Assembly (NCBI RefSeq): GCF_019097595.1
Contig: NC_080720.1
Location: 20,196,352-20,260,351 of the forward strand
DNA: 64,000 nucleotides
Reading direction: 5' to 3'
DNA from: Hemibagrus wyckioides
Lineage: Eukaryota > Chordata > Actinopteri > Siluriformes > Bagridae
The first letter of the stretch is position 1; the number at the start of each line of letters is the position of its first letter. Shown here one piece after another: positions 37,345-50,400 of the stretch. Under the pieces are notes generated by a model. That model had not been told where the DNA came from. It made no database searches and saw only the letters and a list, made by a program, of their open reading frames with translations. The position numbers and the translations under genes were made by a program.

Positions 37345-37390
37345 CGCTCTGATTGGCCAACGAAAACTATCCTTCTCACTGATTGGTCGA
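37345..37390 (-). promoter_or_regulatory. syt2: candidate syt2 promoter with two CCAAT boxes
   Basis: Minus-strand CCAATC occurs at 37356-37351 and 37386-37381, next to GC-rich sequence (cggcagcgcgctc). The arrangement suits a TATA-less promoter just upstream of the candidate first exon. Confidence 0.4.
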
Positions 37391-39480
37391 GTGTGAGGGG
37401 GTTTTTTTCGCCACACGCGCTCCGAAGTGGCCCCACCCCTTTCCTCTCCTACAGTAGTTCATATGCCTACTACATTAGTCAGTATGTAGGTTCCGTCCCA
37501 ACCGCATGATACCATACTAAACAGTATGTCCAAAAACTGCGCCATTATTGAAACGTACTATTCAGATACACTATAGGATGCTAGTATGCGGTTTTGGGGA
37601 GGTATGGATGTAATATAAGATTCCAGCTGGAAGTGAGCAGTGCTTGTGTGTATGTGTGTGTGTAGGAGGGGTGTGTGTGTGTGGGGGGGGGGGGGTGGCT
37701 GCCGGGAGACTGGCCGCAGATTCCCCTGCTCACTCAGCATCCCACCATGTGTGTGTGTAAGAGAGGGAGGGAGGGAGTGAGATGGATAAGAAGAAGGAGA
37801 AGGTGTTTTTCAGTAGTTCTGCAGTACCACTAGCCCAGTCTGCCTGTGCTTTTTGTTGAGAGCAGCATGTAGGTAATGTGCTGTGTGTAAATTATTCAAT
37901 ACTGTGGTGGACTCGCAAGAACTGCCTGTAGACTTCAAGGATTTGCAGTCAGAAACTCCAGAATAACACCACCAATTGGCTTCATCAGCAACCTCATTAC
38001 TCACTGTCAGCCTCTCGCTCACTACAGCACAGCCACTGCACCATAATGCGCTTTCTGCTCGCTTTCATCAGCCTCGGTATACACCAACGCCAAGAGTCTG
38101 TTCCCAGCATGTGCGTACATTATATATATTTGTTGAAGGCAATATATGAAAATGTCAGTAAGACTCCGATTTGGTTTGTTTCTCTTAGTTCAACTAAAAA
38201 TCCAGAGATTTATTTTTTTCTTCTCAGCTTCTCCATCAGCTCCTTTCTTCTGGTCTGCTGTGTGGTGCCTCTGTTCTAATGAAATGCACTTGATCAGCAT
38301 CTGAAATCAATCAGATAAAGGCAGGCCTTCCTGGGCAAAGCTATAAATGATTTGATGGTGTAGAAATTCCGTATGACGCATTAAATGGAACCTACATCTG
38401 ATTAATAAATAGAAACTCAAAGGTTTGCTGTTAATTCTGGATTAGAAAGAATGAACTGTCATGTTCTTTTTCGAAAGGGTTTTTATGGTGCTAACACACA
38501 ACAGCCCTTTCACTATTTGTGACTGATGTTATGATTTCTTTTGGGAAATCAATGCTCTAATAACATCTGGGATACGACTTGTGTCTCTGAATGCCAAATG
38601 GACACGCGAACCCAAAAATGAGTCTATGATTAGATTTCTCAGAGACTAAGGCGGATGCAAAACCTTTTAGTGAGTAACAGACATCCAAATGGTGTTGTTC
38701 TGCTGCATCTGGAGAAATCTTTGGCACTGCAGGATTTAGCTTTAGGCAGACATGTTATAATTTAAAGGAGAAATTCAAGCAAGACATAATTGAAAAAATA
38801 AAGCATTCATGAGCACTGAACTACTCAGACATCATTTTGGCAGTTACTTTTACTCCTGGGCTCAGTGAATGTCCCTCATAAACAATAAACAAACCCCACA
38901 CAAACATCACCAGCTCAGCAAACAGTGGCTTGTTTCCGTGTCCTTTTTGTGCAGTAAATGGTAAATGCATTTCCATAACTCATGCTGAATCCCGTTGCTT
39001 TCAGGTGTACATTACACAAAGCATCATTTGTTTGCTCAGCTGGCTTGACACAACAGCAGTGAATGACATGCACCCAAAACCTGATCGGATCTATTTCATC
39101 CTTCCACAATGTCCTAACTGATGCAAACAATAACAAGACGTTGAGCAGCTAATGGAATGGCAATGAAAAAAATGGTTAGGGATGTTTGTATTCCATTAGC
39201 TACTTCTCAGTGTTGAAAATCATGTCATAGAATCATGGATAAAGTTGAACTTTCTTGGCCTACCCTCTAATGCTAACTCCTTCCTCCTAACACATTCGTT
39301 CCATATTTTTGGTGGCTTGATAGTTATATATTTTATAATTAACTGATCAGTTAGATCAGGTATGACAGTAGCAGGGAAAAGGGCCAAATTTGCTAGTCTC
39401 ATGGTTGCCCACAACTTCTCTGATGCTAGGCCTAATTTTTTATTTTATTATTATATATGTTTTTAATTGAAAATTGAAGC

Positions 39481-39543
<63 letters not shown>

Positions 39544-39818
39544 TTATTTTAGGTATTTTTTCCCCTCTACTGCAGCAAAGAATTTAAATCTGTGTACTTG
39601 TGAACATTATGTGCAATTCACAACTAATCATTCATGTACACTTTGTATGGACATATAGAAAAAAACTGACTAATTCATTTCATCATGAAATACCTTCATG
39701 AATCAGTCATTGCTGAAATTCAGAATCTAGCTTAACAGAAAGTCACTATATGAGTGGACAGAAAGTCTTAACAGATAGTCAGCTATATGAGTGGATCATT
39801 ATGCTGATGTAATACATA
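37391..39818. other. intergenic between syt2 and mybph, part 1
   Basis: No gene was recognised. A 37450-37610 segment with repeated 'agtatg' and 'tagtatgc' words resembles a short hAT-type element. A G-run (37683-37695) and a (TA)n tract at 39484-39537 are present. Confidence 0.4.
39484..39537. repeat. (TA)n microsatellite
   Basis: About 26 TA units. Confidence 0.95.
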
Positions 39819-40249
39819 CACAATGTTGCAAAAACTATGTGAACACCTAATATGCGGACACTTTGCACACCCATATATGGGTGTTCCTCAAACCTTTTCC
39901 TCCAATTTGGAGGCATACTCTTGTATAGGATGCCTTAGTTCCAACACTGGAACTAAATGGCCCTGACTTGTTTCAGCATGACAAGGCACGTGTGCACAAA
40001 ACCCCAGTGTCCTGCACAGATCCCTGACCTCAACCTGAACTGGAACACCGGCTGTGTGCCATGCCTCAGTAATGCTCTTGAGGCTGAATGAGCACAAATC
40101 CCAAAGCCAAGCTCTAAACTCTAGTGCAAAACCTTCCCATAAGAGTGGAGTATATTATAACAGAAAAAAGGGAATAAATCTGGAATGCTATATTCAATGC
40201 ACATATAGGTGTGATGGTCAGACGTCTATACACTCATGGCTGTATAATG
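39819..40249. mobile_element. internally deleted Tc1-like element
   Basis: A 431-bp element between TA dinucleotides. It keeps pieces of a Tc1 transposase gene: 'tttcagcatgacaaggcacg', 'ccctgacctcaacctgaac' and 'atgctcttgaggctgaatga'. Its 3' end is 'gtgtgatggtcagacgtcta', matching the smaller relative at 11280-11455. Left and right ends are diverged inverted repeats. Confidence 0.75.
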
Positions 40250-40758
40250 TAGTTTTTAATTGTGAGAAGGTTTTTATTTTGTTTGTCTGATTTTGTCTGA
40301 TTACTTGTTATTGTGATTGCGCACAGCAGAGGGAGCTGTAGTTTAAGTCAGAGTGAGCAGGACCTTCAGTGCATCAGCTCTCTACAGTTTCCAGTTTCCT
40401 CTAAATGTAATCTTTTCTGGGAATGATCCTGTCACAAACATTAAATCACATCATATTACATCTAAACAGGACTTGTGCAAGGGAACTTTTTTTTTTTTTT
40501 CATTTGCATTTTTATTTAGATGTCAGCTTGCTAAGAACATACACTTAAACAATAGTCTGTGTTTTAGCTCCTCACATTTAGGTCCCAAGCTGAATAGTAT
40601 AAAGAGTAAAAACAATGTATGTGCAGTTAATTCTCTTGGCATACGATCACAAATAAAAACCTGATGGAGATACATTCCTATTTGGGACTAGCTGTGGAAA
40701 AAAATAGTATGAAACAAACGACATGCTGCAAGAAGTCTAATTTGCTGGTGTAATAGCA

Positions 40759-40772
40759 GTGCCACCTGCTGT
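40759..40772 (-). promoter_or_regulatory. candidate CTCF-type motif between syt2 and mybph
   Basis: The plus-strand sequence gtgccacctgctgt is the reverse of the CTCF core consensus at 13 of 14 positions. It lies between the mybph 3' end and the candidate syt2 promoter. Only motif matching supports it. Confidence 0.25.
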
Positions 40773-41165
40773 GCAGTAGAACACAGCCTGCAGCACAGGC
40801 TGTACACAATGGGGTTTTGCTGCAGGATGTAGCCTTCGCACGGTTACTTTACCTCCATAACAACAACAACTGAGTCCAACCCCGTTTACTATAAGTGTTA
40901 AAAAGAAATTACGAATTTTACTGGAATTTCAAGCCAACCTGCAGAGTTTAATCTCAATTTTGTTTGGTTTTTCGTTTCTCCTTGTCTACCATCTTGCTGT
41001 TAAACATTCGTCGCCCTTACTGTCAGCGTTAGCTTTCTATTAACTATAAATATAGCTGTTTTCTTTCTCCTCTCCCCAATTTTATTTCTTTTCTAAAAAA
41101 GCTTTTACAGTAATTGGAAATGAAATGAAGTTTGTTCGATATAAATACACGATTTCAATAAAGTA

Positions 41166-41715
41166 CACACTGACCAGGCATAAGATTATGACCACCTGCC
41201 TAATATTGTGTTGGTCCCCCTTTTGCTGCCAAAACAGCCCTGACCCGTTCTGCACTGTGTATTCTGACACCTTTCTATCAGAACCAGCATTAACTTCTTC
41301 AACAATTTGAGCAACAGTAGCTCATCTGTTGGATCGGATCACATGGGCCAGCCTTCGCTCCCCACGTGCATCGATGAGCCTTGGCCACTCATGACCCCAT
41401 CACCGGTTCACCATTGTTCCTTCCTTGGACCACTTTTGATAGACACTGACCACTGCAGACCGGGAACACCCCACAAGAGCTGCAGTTTTGGAGATGCTCT
41501 GATTTAGTCATCTAGCCATCACAATTTGGTCCTTGTCGAACTTAATCAAATCCTTACGCTTGCCCATTTTTCCTGCTTCTAACACATCAACTTTGAGGAC
41601 AAAATGTTCACTTGCTGCCTAATATATCCCACCCACTAACAGGTGGCATGATGAGGAGATAATCAGTGTTATTCACTTCACTTCTCAGTGCTCATAATGT
41701 TATACCTGATAGGTG
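41166..41715 (-). mobile_element. internally deleted Tc1/mariner-like element
   Basis: Bounded by TA with terminal inverted repeats ('ctgaccaggcataagattatg' on the left against 'cataatgttatacctgatag' on the right). Minus-strand remains include the transposase start region ('atgggcaagcgtaaggattt') and helix-turn-helix coding sequence up to 'acagtgcagaacgggtcagg', after which the catalytic part is deleted and the element joins its other end. The 550-bp length suits a non-autonomous derivative. Confidence 0.8.
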
Positions 41716-43089
41716 TATATCTAGCTACTAATCAGCAATGCGAATGTCATTTAACGTTACCTTACCCTGATAAGCTGTATATCAATTCCTCCACAAACAA
41801 TTTCTATACTTTATTCAGCTTTGAGTTTTTCATGGATGTGGGACACATCTTTGAAGATTAATCTCAGGCAAAAGATGAGGTGAAAAATATTTCCATAATA
41901 GGTGAGCAAAGGCGATGATGCTGTTGTTTTTGTATTTAATAATAAGCAGGAAATCATTTTACCCTGTGTCTGTTTTTTGTAAAAAGGTCCTAAAGTACTA
42001 TGCAAACACTTAACACACGCTACATGTTTCCTTAATGATGTTTAATGAAAAACACACATTATAAATGTAATATACTCATTTTTACTGGTATATATTTTGT
42101 ATATTTCATTACTCTGTTTGAAATATATTTATTTTTGGCCCAGACTGTAAATTTTTAAAAGTACCCTTTAAAAAGTAAGCTTGGTAGCACTTAAATAAAT
42201 TATAGAAGTAATGTGGCATGCTATTATGCATAAGTGGGAAAATAGCGAGTCCCGTACATGACAAACATCTTGTAACACTATGCATGGCTCTCTAGGAAGT
42301 TGTGATAATGGACGTCATGCATAGTGCCCTTTACCATGGCGTTAAGTACCAGTGAAGGTTGTATGAATGGCATCCGTTTGCAATGTAGCCAAGATACTAT
42401 TTATTTCTGTTCATGGCTTTGCTCAGTCCAAGGTTGTCTGTGTGTAGATCCTGAAATGACCGAACTGTTTATGGCTTAATCTATGTTTGTTAGAAAGGCT
42501 TCTGTGCCCTAGTAGGAGCATCTGGTACGAATTTGATATATGTCCTGTTTTATTGCCCTTTTGTTCTGCTTCACGTTGAGTTATCTAAGCCAGAGAAATC
42601 AAATATTCTCTAGCCAAACACATCTTTCAGTGAAAGAAAATTCACAGATTTATTTCATGACACTAATCTGTCTATTTTTATATTAAACACATTAGGCAAA
42701 TATGTATAATGTAAAATTTCTGCTTCTGAGCCCCTTAAAGAATGTCTTGTCTTAACCAGACTTTTATCAGATTCATAACAATGTCTACTAGATTAAAATT
42801 TAAATTGTTATTAGTTAATAAGCTTTAAACCAGAAATCTAACTCCCTATAAGACACAGATACATTTGTTACAGGCATCATTTTAAAACTATTCATATCAA
42901 ATGATATGGAACAAATATTACAATGGCAGTTTGATTATGATAACCATGATATCATAAAAAAATTAATTTTGACATCTGGCTATACATCACAGAGATGCCG
43001 CAGATGTACCATTGTTTCATATTAATGTATAATGTAGATAAACATGTCATATCTGTAATCATAATTGATGGGGAGAAAAAAAGCAACAA
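41716..43089. other. intergenic downstream of mybph
   Basis: AT-rich sequence without recognised genes or elements. Confidence 0.4.
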
Positions 43090-43413
43090 CAAATTGAAGG
43101 CATAAATTTATTTTGAAACAAATACTGAAATTTCTCTCTTTTACTGCAGATGATCCCTTTAACAGGCAAAAATTTGATCAGTCTTAAACATAAGGACAGT
43201 GCCAGGTATCAGAAGATACATACATAAATAGAAACAAATAAACAGTTGTCTCAACCACAGGTCGTCGATGATGTGCCTATATAATAGATGTGCTCTATTT
43301 GTGAGTTTAAGACAAAAACGATAAATGTCTCTGGTTATTTCCTTCATATGTACAGTTCATGGTTTTTTTTTTTTTTGCTTTTCTTTGCGTCAACAACCGG
43401 CATCTTCAAAATC
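43090..43413 (-). other. mybph: mybph last exon and polyadenylation site (predicted)
   Basis: The acceptor gttcctcttttaag opens this exon at 43413. A minus-strand AATAAA lies at 43112-43107, implying cleavage near 43090. The end is approximate. Confidence 0.5.
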
Positions 43414-43519
43414 CTTAAAAGAGGAACAAAAACCCCACAGTAAATCACATTTGACAACAAATCATATTATAGCCATGATATTTGACATAGACAGAGTGAT
43501 CACAAATGGGTGGCCTTAC

Positions 43520-43559
43520 CTTTTAAGCAAACTGTGATCCCGCTGCTCCTAATTTGGGT
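43520..43559 (-). other. mybph: mybph noncoding 3'UTR exon (predicted)
   Basis: A 40-nt segment framed by acceptor tttgttccag and donor aaaag|gtaagg on the minus strand, downstream of the spliced stop exon. It has no coding role. Confidence 0.55.
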
Positions 43560-44382
43560 CTGGAACAAATGTAGGCAGAAATGGAAAAACAAACAGGTGT
43601 AAATGGCCTCTAGCTATAATTGTGACAGCTGAAGTAACATAAATTGTGGTTGGTTTTTTTAACCTTCTGTTACAATTGCTATAAATGAAACACTACCACA
43701 AATTACTTACAAAAATTTTTAAATGCAATTTTATATACACTAGCATTATTACAACACAATATTCAGCTCCAAAACATATCAAATAATTGTAATTCCTGAT
43801 TCACAGAGAATTATAATTTTCATGCCGTGAGTGTAGGCAAACGAGTTTATTGGTATAAGTGCTGCCAGCGAGTCACAGTCGGCCCCCTGGGGCCTAATGG
43901 GGAACTGGGTGCTGAGTCAGGGAAATGTGACTTCCTTTCTCGTTGTACACATATGGAGCCATGACAGATTTAATTTACATAGCAGTAGAAGTCAGAACCA
44001 TGAAGCGGCAGAGACTGCACGATCCAAATTTAGCACCCACCGTATAAGGTCAGCTCATGGGGGGTGGGGTCAAGGGAGAGGCAGTTGTCAAGACCCAAAT
44101 AGATGTAAAGTACTCTGGACTCTAAATTGCTTATCTGGGACACCTCAGCCTATTATGGCCAAACAAATATTAGTCCCTTGAGGGTGCATCTTGAAATACC
44201 AATAATAAATGCTCACGGTGGTAGATGAATTGATCTGGATTCACTATCACACTTAGTGGAAAAGTAGCAAGGAATAGAGTATATCTCATTATATATGTGA
44301 GATTTTATATATGTGTAAAGGAACAACCACTGATCTGAACCACATTACAGATACTGACAAACATAAACATATGGCTCTTTAC

Positions 44383-44415
44383 CTTATTTCTTGTCAGCAT
44401 CAGGAACCACAGCTT
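44383..44415 (-). CDS. mybph: mybph exon 12, terminal coding exon (33 nt)
   Basis: After acceptor cctacag it encodes AVVPDADKK and a TAA stop at 44386-44384. One base after the stop comes a donor, taag|gtaaag, so the 3'UTR is interrupted by an intron. Confidence 0.85.
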
Positions 44416-47400
44416 CTGTAGGGGCAAAAATAATATTCCATGTTAGGCTAAGTACAAGTGAGTACAAGTGGGTGTGCTGTTGTAGGAAAATAATCCATGT
44501 CTCTAGGTGATGTGCTTTGGCCTGATGCAAAGTGGGGTTACTGTTACCACCTGATGTGATTTATTCTCCTTTAACAGGAGAGGTTTTAAACTTTACCACA
44601 GCAATGTATCTGATGTATTAACAAACACCACTTTGTGCTTTTTAACTGTTTAGAGTCAAATATTCTGGAACATCCACAGGCCAAGTTGTAGCATTTAATA
44701 TCTATTAGCAACAATTATTCCACCACCAGCCACTCTTTTTTTCCCACTCTCAGTTAAAAAGGAAAATTGCAGCTTGTCATGTTACCAAGAAACCGGAACG
44801 TGCAAAGCAGAGCTCTGTCCTGAAGACTTTCCCGTGGCAGAAAACTTTCTGACTGTTACTAAGTGAAAGCCGGGTTTGCTTCCATCAATGTTAAAATAAA
44901 TCTTCTTGCAGAAAGCTTCACCATATTCATAGTTATACATTTTCCTTTGCTAAGTAACAAAAGGTTTTAAATCTCTTAACTTTTTAGCTTAAGTAATAGA
45001 ATCCTGTGATCTGAATATCATCCAGATATACTGTATCAAGAATTCAACAGCATAATGATATTAAACAACCATAATATATTGCTTAACCTGATTATGTCTG
45101 TAGGTTTATTATATATTATATAAGAGATCACCAAATCTGACAAATTCTGTATTGCATTTGTTGAATGCAAAATATAACCATTAAAATGAATGCAGGTCCC
45201 TATTTGTTTTGCCAGCTGAAGACATTCTTTAACTGCAAACACTACACAATAACCTACTGCAAAAACAAGGATGTGCATTGTTTATTAACACCTGTTACAT
45301 ATATTATCCATTGTTTCACTTACGTTTGACCTCCAGCTTGCAAGAGACAATAGCTTCACCATGTTCATTGATGGCCTTGCACATGTACACACCGCCATCA
45401 AAGTTGCTGGGCTTGCGGATCTCCAGAGAGCAGATGCCCTGGTTGTTTATCTGCCTGAACTTGGGGTCATCACCGATGATCATCTGGTTCTTTATCCACT
45501 GAATCTTGGGCTGCAGAGAAAGAAAAAAAAGGAGATGAAAAGGAAAGCAAGTGCTTTGGTTCATACTCCTTGTGGAGACAGATGTTTCTACAGTTATCTC
45601 TTGAAATGCTAGGATTCTGAATTGTATCATTATTTGTTGAAAGCTTGTTGATGGATGAATTAGTCATATAATTCCAAGACCCCAGCAAGTATGCAATCCT
45701 GCTATACTTAAATGTAAGAGGGCTATGGTGTTAAATAGCATGATGTCTGTCGGGGCCTCTCTTGGCTAAAAGCAACAATGCCATTCATCCAGTTCTCGCC
45801 AGTGTGAATTTATTCTATTTAATTTCAATCCCAAGAGCTTTTTGCTATTGGCTGTGATGAGCCAGCTGCCATTTTCCAGTGGACAGTCAAATGATACTTT
45901 TATTACAACACAATGGTGGGTTACTGCTGTCTGGTGTACATCACATGATATTAATACACATATCTATAACTGCTACGTTTTTGACTTTTTTAGTTTACTT
46001 CTAGTCAACATCAGCAGTCAAGGACAAGCAGTAAATATGAAATGAGCCAACATGCCTTAGGGAATCCTCTGACAGAGCACAGTAGCTTGGTGGTGTAGCC
46101 CACAGTGGTGATGCGGTCTGGCATGCTGGTGGTGAACTTGGGGGCCTCGATGAACTTATGTTCCTTGTAGTCTGGTGGTTTATATTCGATACCTGATCAC
46201 AAAATAAAATGGGTCAACATGGAGCATTACTGTTCCAATATACGTTCTAAACAAAATTTGATTGAGTTATAACTTCCCAAAGTTCAAAGATAGTTAGGAG
46301 ACATGTTTGATGATGTCAAATGGACACCAGTGTCTTTAGTATAATTCTTGAAATGTCCACAATTGTGCTAATATATACAAGGTGTGGAACATAAGTACAA
46401 CTGACCACAAATAACTAATGGTATTTTTATGTTCAGTCAGGCCACACTGGCCTGATAATGGATGTTTATGGACATCTCTGGTCAGTCTGCCCACAAGGGA
46501 CAAAGCATCTTCTACCAAATACATATCATAATTAAACATTTAGGTTTACTTGTCTTCTGGATGGTGGCAGAGCCCTTTGTAATAGTGGCATCGTTGCTGA
46601 GTCCACATTTGTTCTCAGAGAAGATCCTGAAAGTATATGTATTTCCCATGATCAGGTCTGAGATAGTGGCATTCAGCCTGTGATAATGCTCCAGCACTGT
46701 GAACCAGTCCTGTGAAGAGGAAATAGCAATGGGGATGAGTACAAATTATTCATAAGCATTATATGGGCTTGCTCTAATATTCCCAAATAGTCAGTAACGC
46801 ATTTCAATAAGCAGTAAAGGACTGAGTTGTAATTTATTTTTTTTACAATTTGGTTGACAACTCAGCAAATTAGATAAGAAGAAACTAAATGTCAGCTCAG
46901 CAAGAGGTGTGATGTAGCACTTTGTTGGAGATTGAATTTACATTCTCAGTAAATGTTTGAACAAGTATTTCCTAATACCTCGAAAAAAATTCTATTGTAA
47001 AACTGAATTAGTAGATAAGGACTAATGCACACATAAGGACATGCACTATCCATGAAATGGCAATTTCTACACATAGCAGAAAAATCTATTTAAATACAAT
47101 AGCCGTACTGTTTATTAAAAATTGGGAGAAGCCCTTACGCCAGTCTTTTTGTCAGCCTTCTGCACTGTGTATCCAGTGATAGTTGTGTTTCCATTGTCCC
47201 TCGGCTCAGTCCATTCCAAAGCAACATTGAACCCCCAGCTATCCACAATCTTTACACTTGCTGGTGGACCTGGCAGTTCTGTGATTCCGCACAAATAGTA
47301 TCATGTTAAAAATGACAGAGTTCAACAGGACACTTTAGCAGAACCAAGCATTAACCAAATACTAACATGCTTCCTAAAGACACCATGTGTCATTAAACTT

Positions 47401-50400
47401 AAACATTAACAAATTTAGAAATAGGAATGGATTAGGGTTAACCTTAAGGGTTTAAGATTTGGACTTATCATTTGCAATGTTTCTTCCAATTTAAATTGTG
47501 AGACATCTCTAACTAAAATGTTGAAATGCTCTTCACCAAATTTATACCACAATTTCTTAAATTCTGAAATAAATTTGGAGAAAAACATAATCGAGCCATC
47601 AGTAGTGTATGAAAAATAAATGGCAGGAAGTTTACTGGTGATCATGATGTTCAGCCACAATCTCGCAGCTCACCAATAATCTGCAGAGTCAGCTGGGCTT
47701 TGTCTTCAAAGCTGTCCACTTTAACACACATCTCATAGACACCAGAGTCAGCTCGCTCAGCTGCACGGATGAAGAAGATGCTGTCCCTGTCACTGTTGCG
47801 GACGTTCACTCTCTTGGTGTCAACGGGCTGTCCATCCTTTGTCCAGGTGATGACAGGCTGGGGTTTGCCCTGTAAAGGAGAGAAAAAAACGACCCTGAAT
47901 TTAAGTCAATTGGTACAAACTACAAAGTTATATAACAAAGTTGCTATTATACAAAACAATGCTGAAGATTTAAGGCTCACATACAGTGAAGGGGATGACA
48001 AGGTTGACTTTCTCTCCAACTTTCACCACATAACGCTGCCTGAGGAAACGTGGCAGACGAATCTTGGGGCGATCTATAGGGGAATCAAAATGACATATAG
48101 CTTACTAAATACCTTCATTCACCTTCAGTGACACTTTAAGAGTTGCAGTGGATCCGGAGCTTTTCCCTGGAGCACTGGGTGTGAGGTGGGTGTGATACAC
48201 CCTGCATGGGACCCTCACGCACACACATTCACACACAGGTGAAAAGTAGAGAACCGGAAGGAAACCCACATGAGCATGGGGAGGACATGCAAAACTCCAA
48301 CCTGAGCTCACGACCATGCAGCTTCAAATCAATCATATATTCTGTTTATACATTTTAATTTGTGCTGTTGATCTATTTGTTGTCCATTTGTTATTATCTC
48401 ATCAATTCTAAAGGTGATTGTTTTACCTTTATAAATGCAATTCAGACTAATATGTATGCTAGTTTTTAAACTTCATGAACTTCAGAGTTAAAATTAGACT
48501 GTTAGCCTTTTCAAGCAACACATGTTAATTGGCTTCAGTCCAACTGAACCATGTCCCTGAATTATTTTACAGTGATTTGGGTAAAATAAAATAAGTCACT
48601 GAGTCACTGAAATCAGATTTCATATTAGGATGGTAATATGAACCAAACGCTCATGACAACCTGAGTCCAGTTCTGTACCACGCTAATCACTAACTTATCT
48701 TAAAGCTGTAGCGCAAATCTACTTTGGGCCTTTGGATATGCTGACCACAGGCCTGTTCATCTCATCACAGCTGTAAATAGGCCAGTCTGACACATCCTAC
48801 CCTCTTTTGATGTATGATGCAGAGCTTGAGTTACATTGTGTAGCCAAAACACTTGTAAGGGGTTTTAGTTATGATTTCAAGAAATTATTTCACAGATCAA
48901 GGCAAACAGACTCCACTGATATTGTAGTTTTTTTTAAGGCTTAGCACTGTATAACTGTCATCTCAGCAGGAGCACTCTTATTTTACCTTTGCACTTACGG
49001 TGTCAACAAGACCACACATGCAGCCATAAAGTCTTCGTGTAAACTGATATGCACTGCTGTGACTGGCGTTTGTTGCCAAATTGCTGCTAGCAAGTGTTAC
49101 TGTACACATATATCTGTAATTTAATTAACCAACTCTTTCAAAACCTTCACTAAACATCCCCGGCATCTGAGCTCCTGTATTAGTGTTCTCCTGTGGTCTG
49201 CCTTTCCGAAACCATGGCCTAGTTCCAGACAAATATGGAGTCTCTGGTAAATTCTGCCCGGCGATCCCCTCAGCTGTGACACAGTGTGAAAACACATGGG
49301 AATGTCACCCTCCCCCTATGCATGAACTGTTCACATTTGTCACCATCGCTCTTGGAGTAAGCAGCTTGACACCGCTCCAGAATGTGGGCTGTCCAAGCCA
49401 TGTAAAACCTTCCACTTGTAATCCGTGTTAATGAAAAACACTTCCCAGCAATTTTCCCATGATTTGTGACTGGAATTGTCGTCATTATTAGTGGAGCTAA
49501 TTCATAAAATGCCTATCTCCATTGTGCCATCAGTACAAGAAAGGAACCTGCCAATGTACTCCCCCTCCATGTGCATATTGCGTAGAAAAAGTGCGCAGAT
49601 TGGAATCAAGTTACCTTCCAATATAGCTCAGCTTTCCATTCTGCATGTACGCTGTCTTTCTTTAGGTGCATTTAATCGCATGGTTAAGCCAGTCTTACAC
49701 AACTGCATATTATTCTCCTGAGCAAGCGTCCTGGGCAAATGTGGGAGAAAATTATGTACAACTAGATATTTTTCTGGCAACAAACTGGCTTCTGGTGCTA
49801 TTCAAGCTACATAGTGTTATTAACATCATACTGATGTATTCAGCTTTGTAAGACAACCCCATCAGTGAGCCTGAGCTAAGCATGTCGACAAGATGTACCT
49901 TTACACAGAAGCGTTTCAAGCGGTTTGCAGCCAGCACTTATTTTAACTGTAAAATCATTTCCCTTAAAACAAATGTATGAACATAATCCAACTATTCAAA
50001 TATTAGACTCATTATTTAAAATGTGCAAAATAATTTTTGGGTATCCTTTTAAAGCAAGAGATGTTTTATTATATTTTCTAGTTATTAGTTGGCATCAGTT
50101 ATTGGCCTACTTGTTCTTGGTTATTGAAAATTTAGACATTTATTTTAAATAGAAACATCTAGAAAATGTAAGAGCTCAATATTACTACTTTGATAATGGT
50201 GGGTTTTGATTTATAAAAACTTTCAAAGTTTGTTTCACATGTGCCACTGGTTTTAAGATCACTGCCTTACACATCTGGTGTAAAACATTCCTGCACACTT
50301 TTGCCAACACTCTGAAGAACTTACAGCAGGCAGACAGAACTCTTTTCCAGCATACCAGAACATAACCAGCACTTCTCAACTATTCAGTAACAGAAAGGTA

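Noticed and set aside
38046..38279. 77-residue plus-strand frame starting with a hydrophobic, signal-peptide-like stretch
   Set aside because: Composition elsewhere is random AT-rich; no splice context, no family resemblance.
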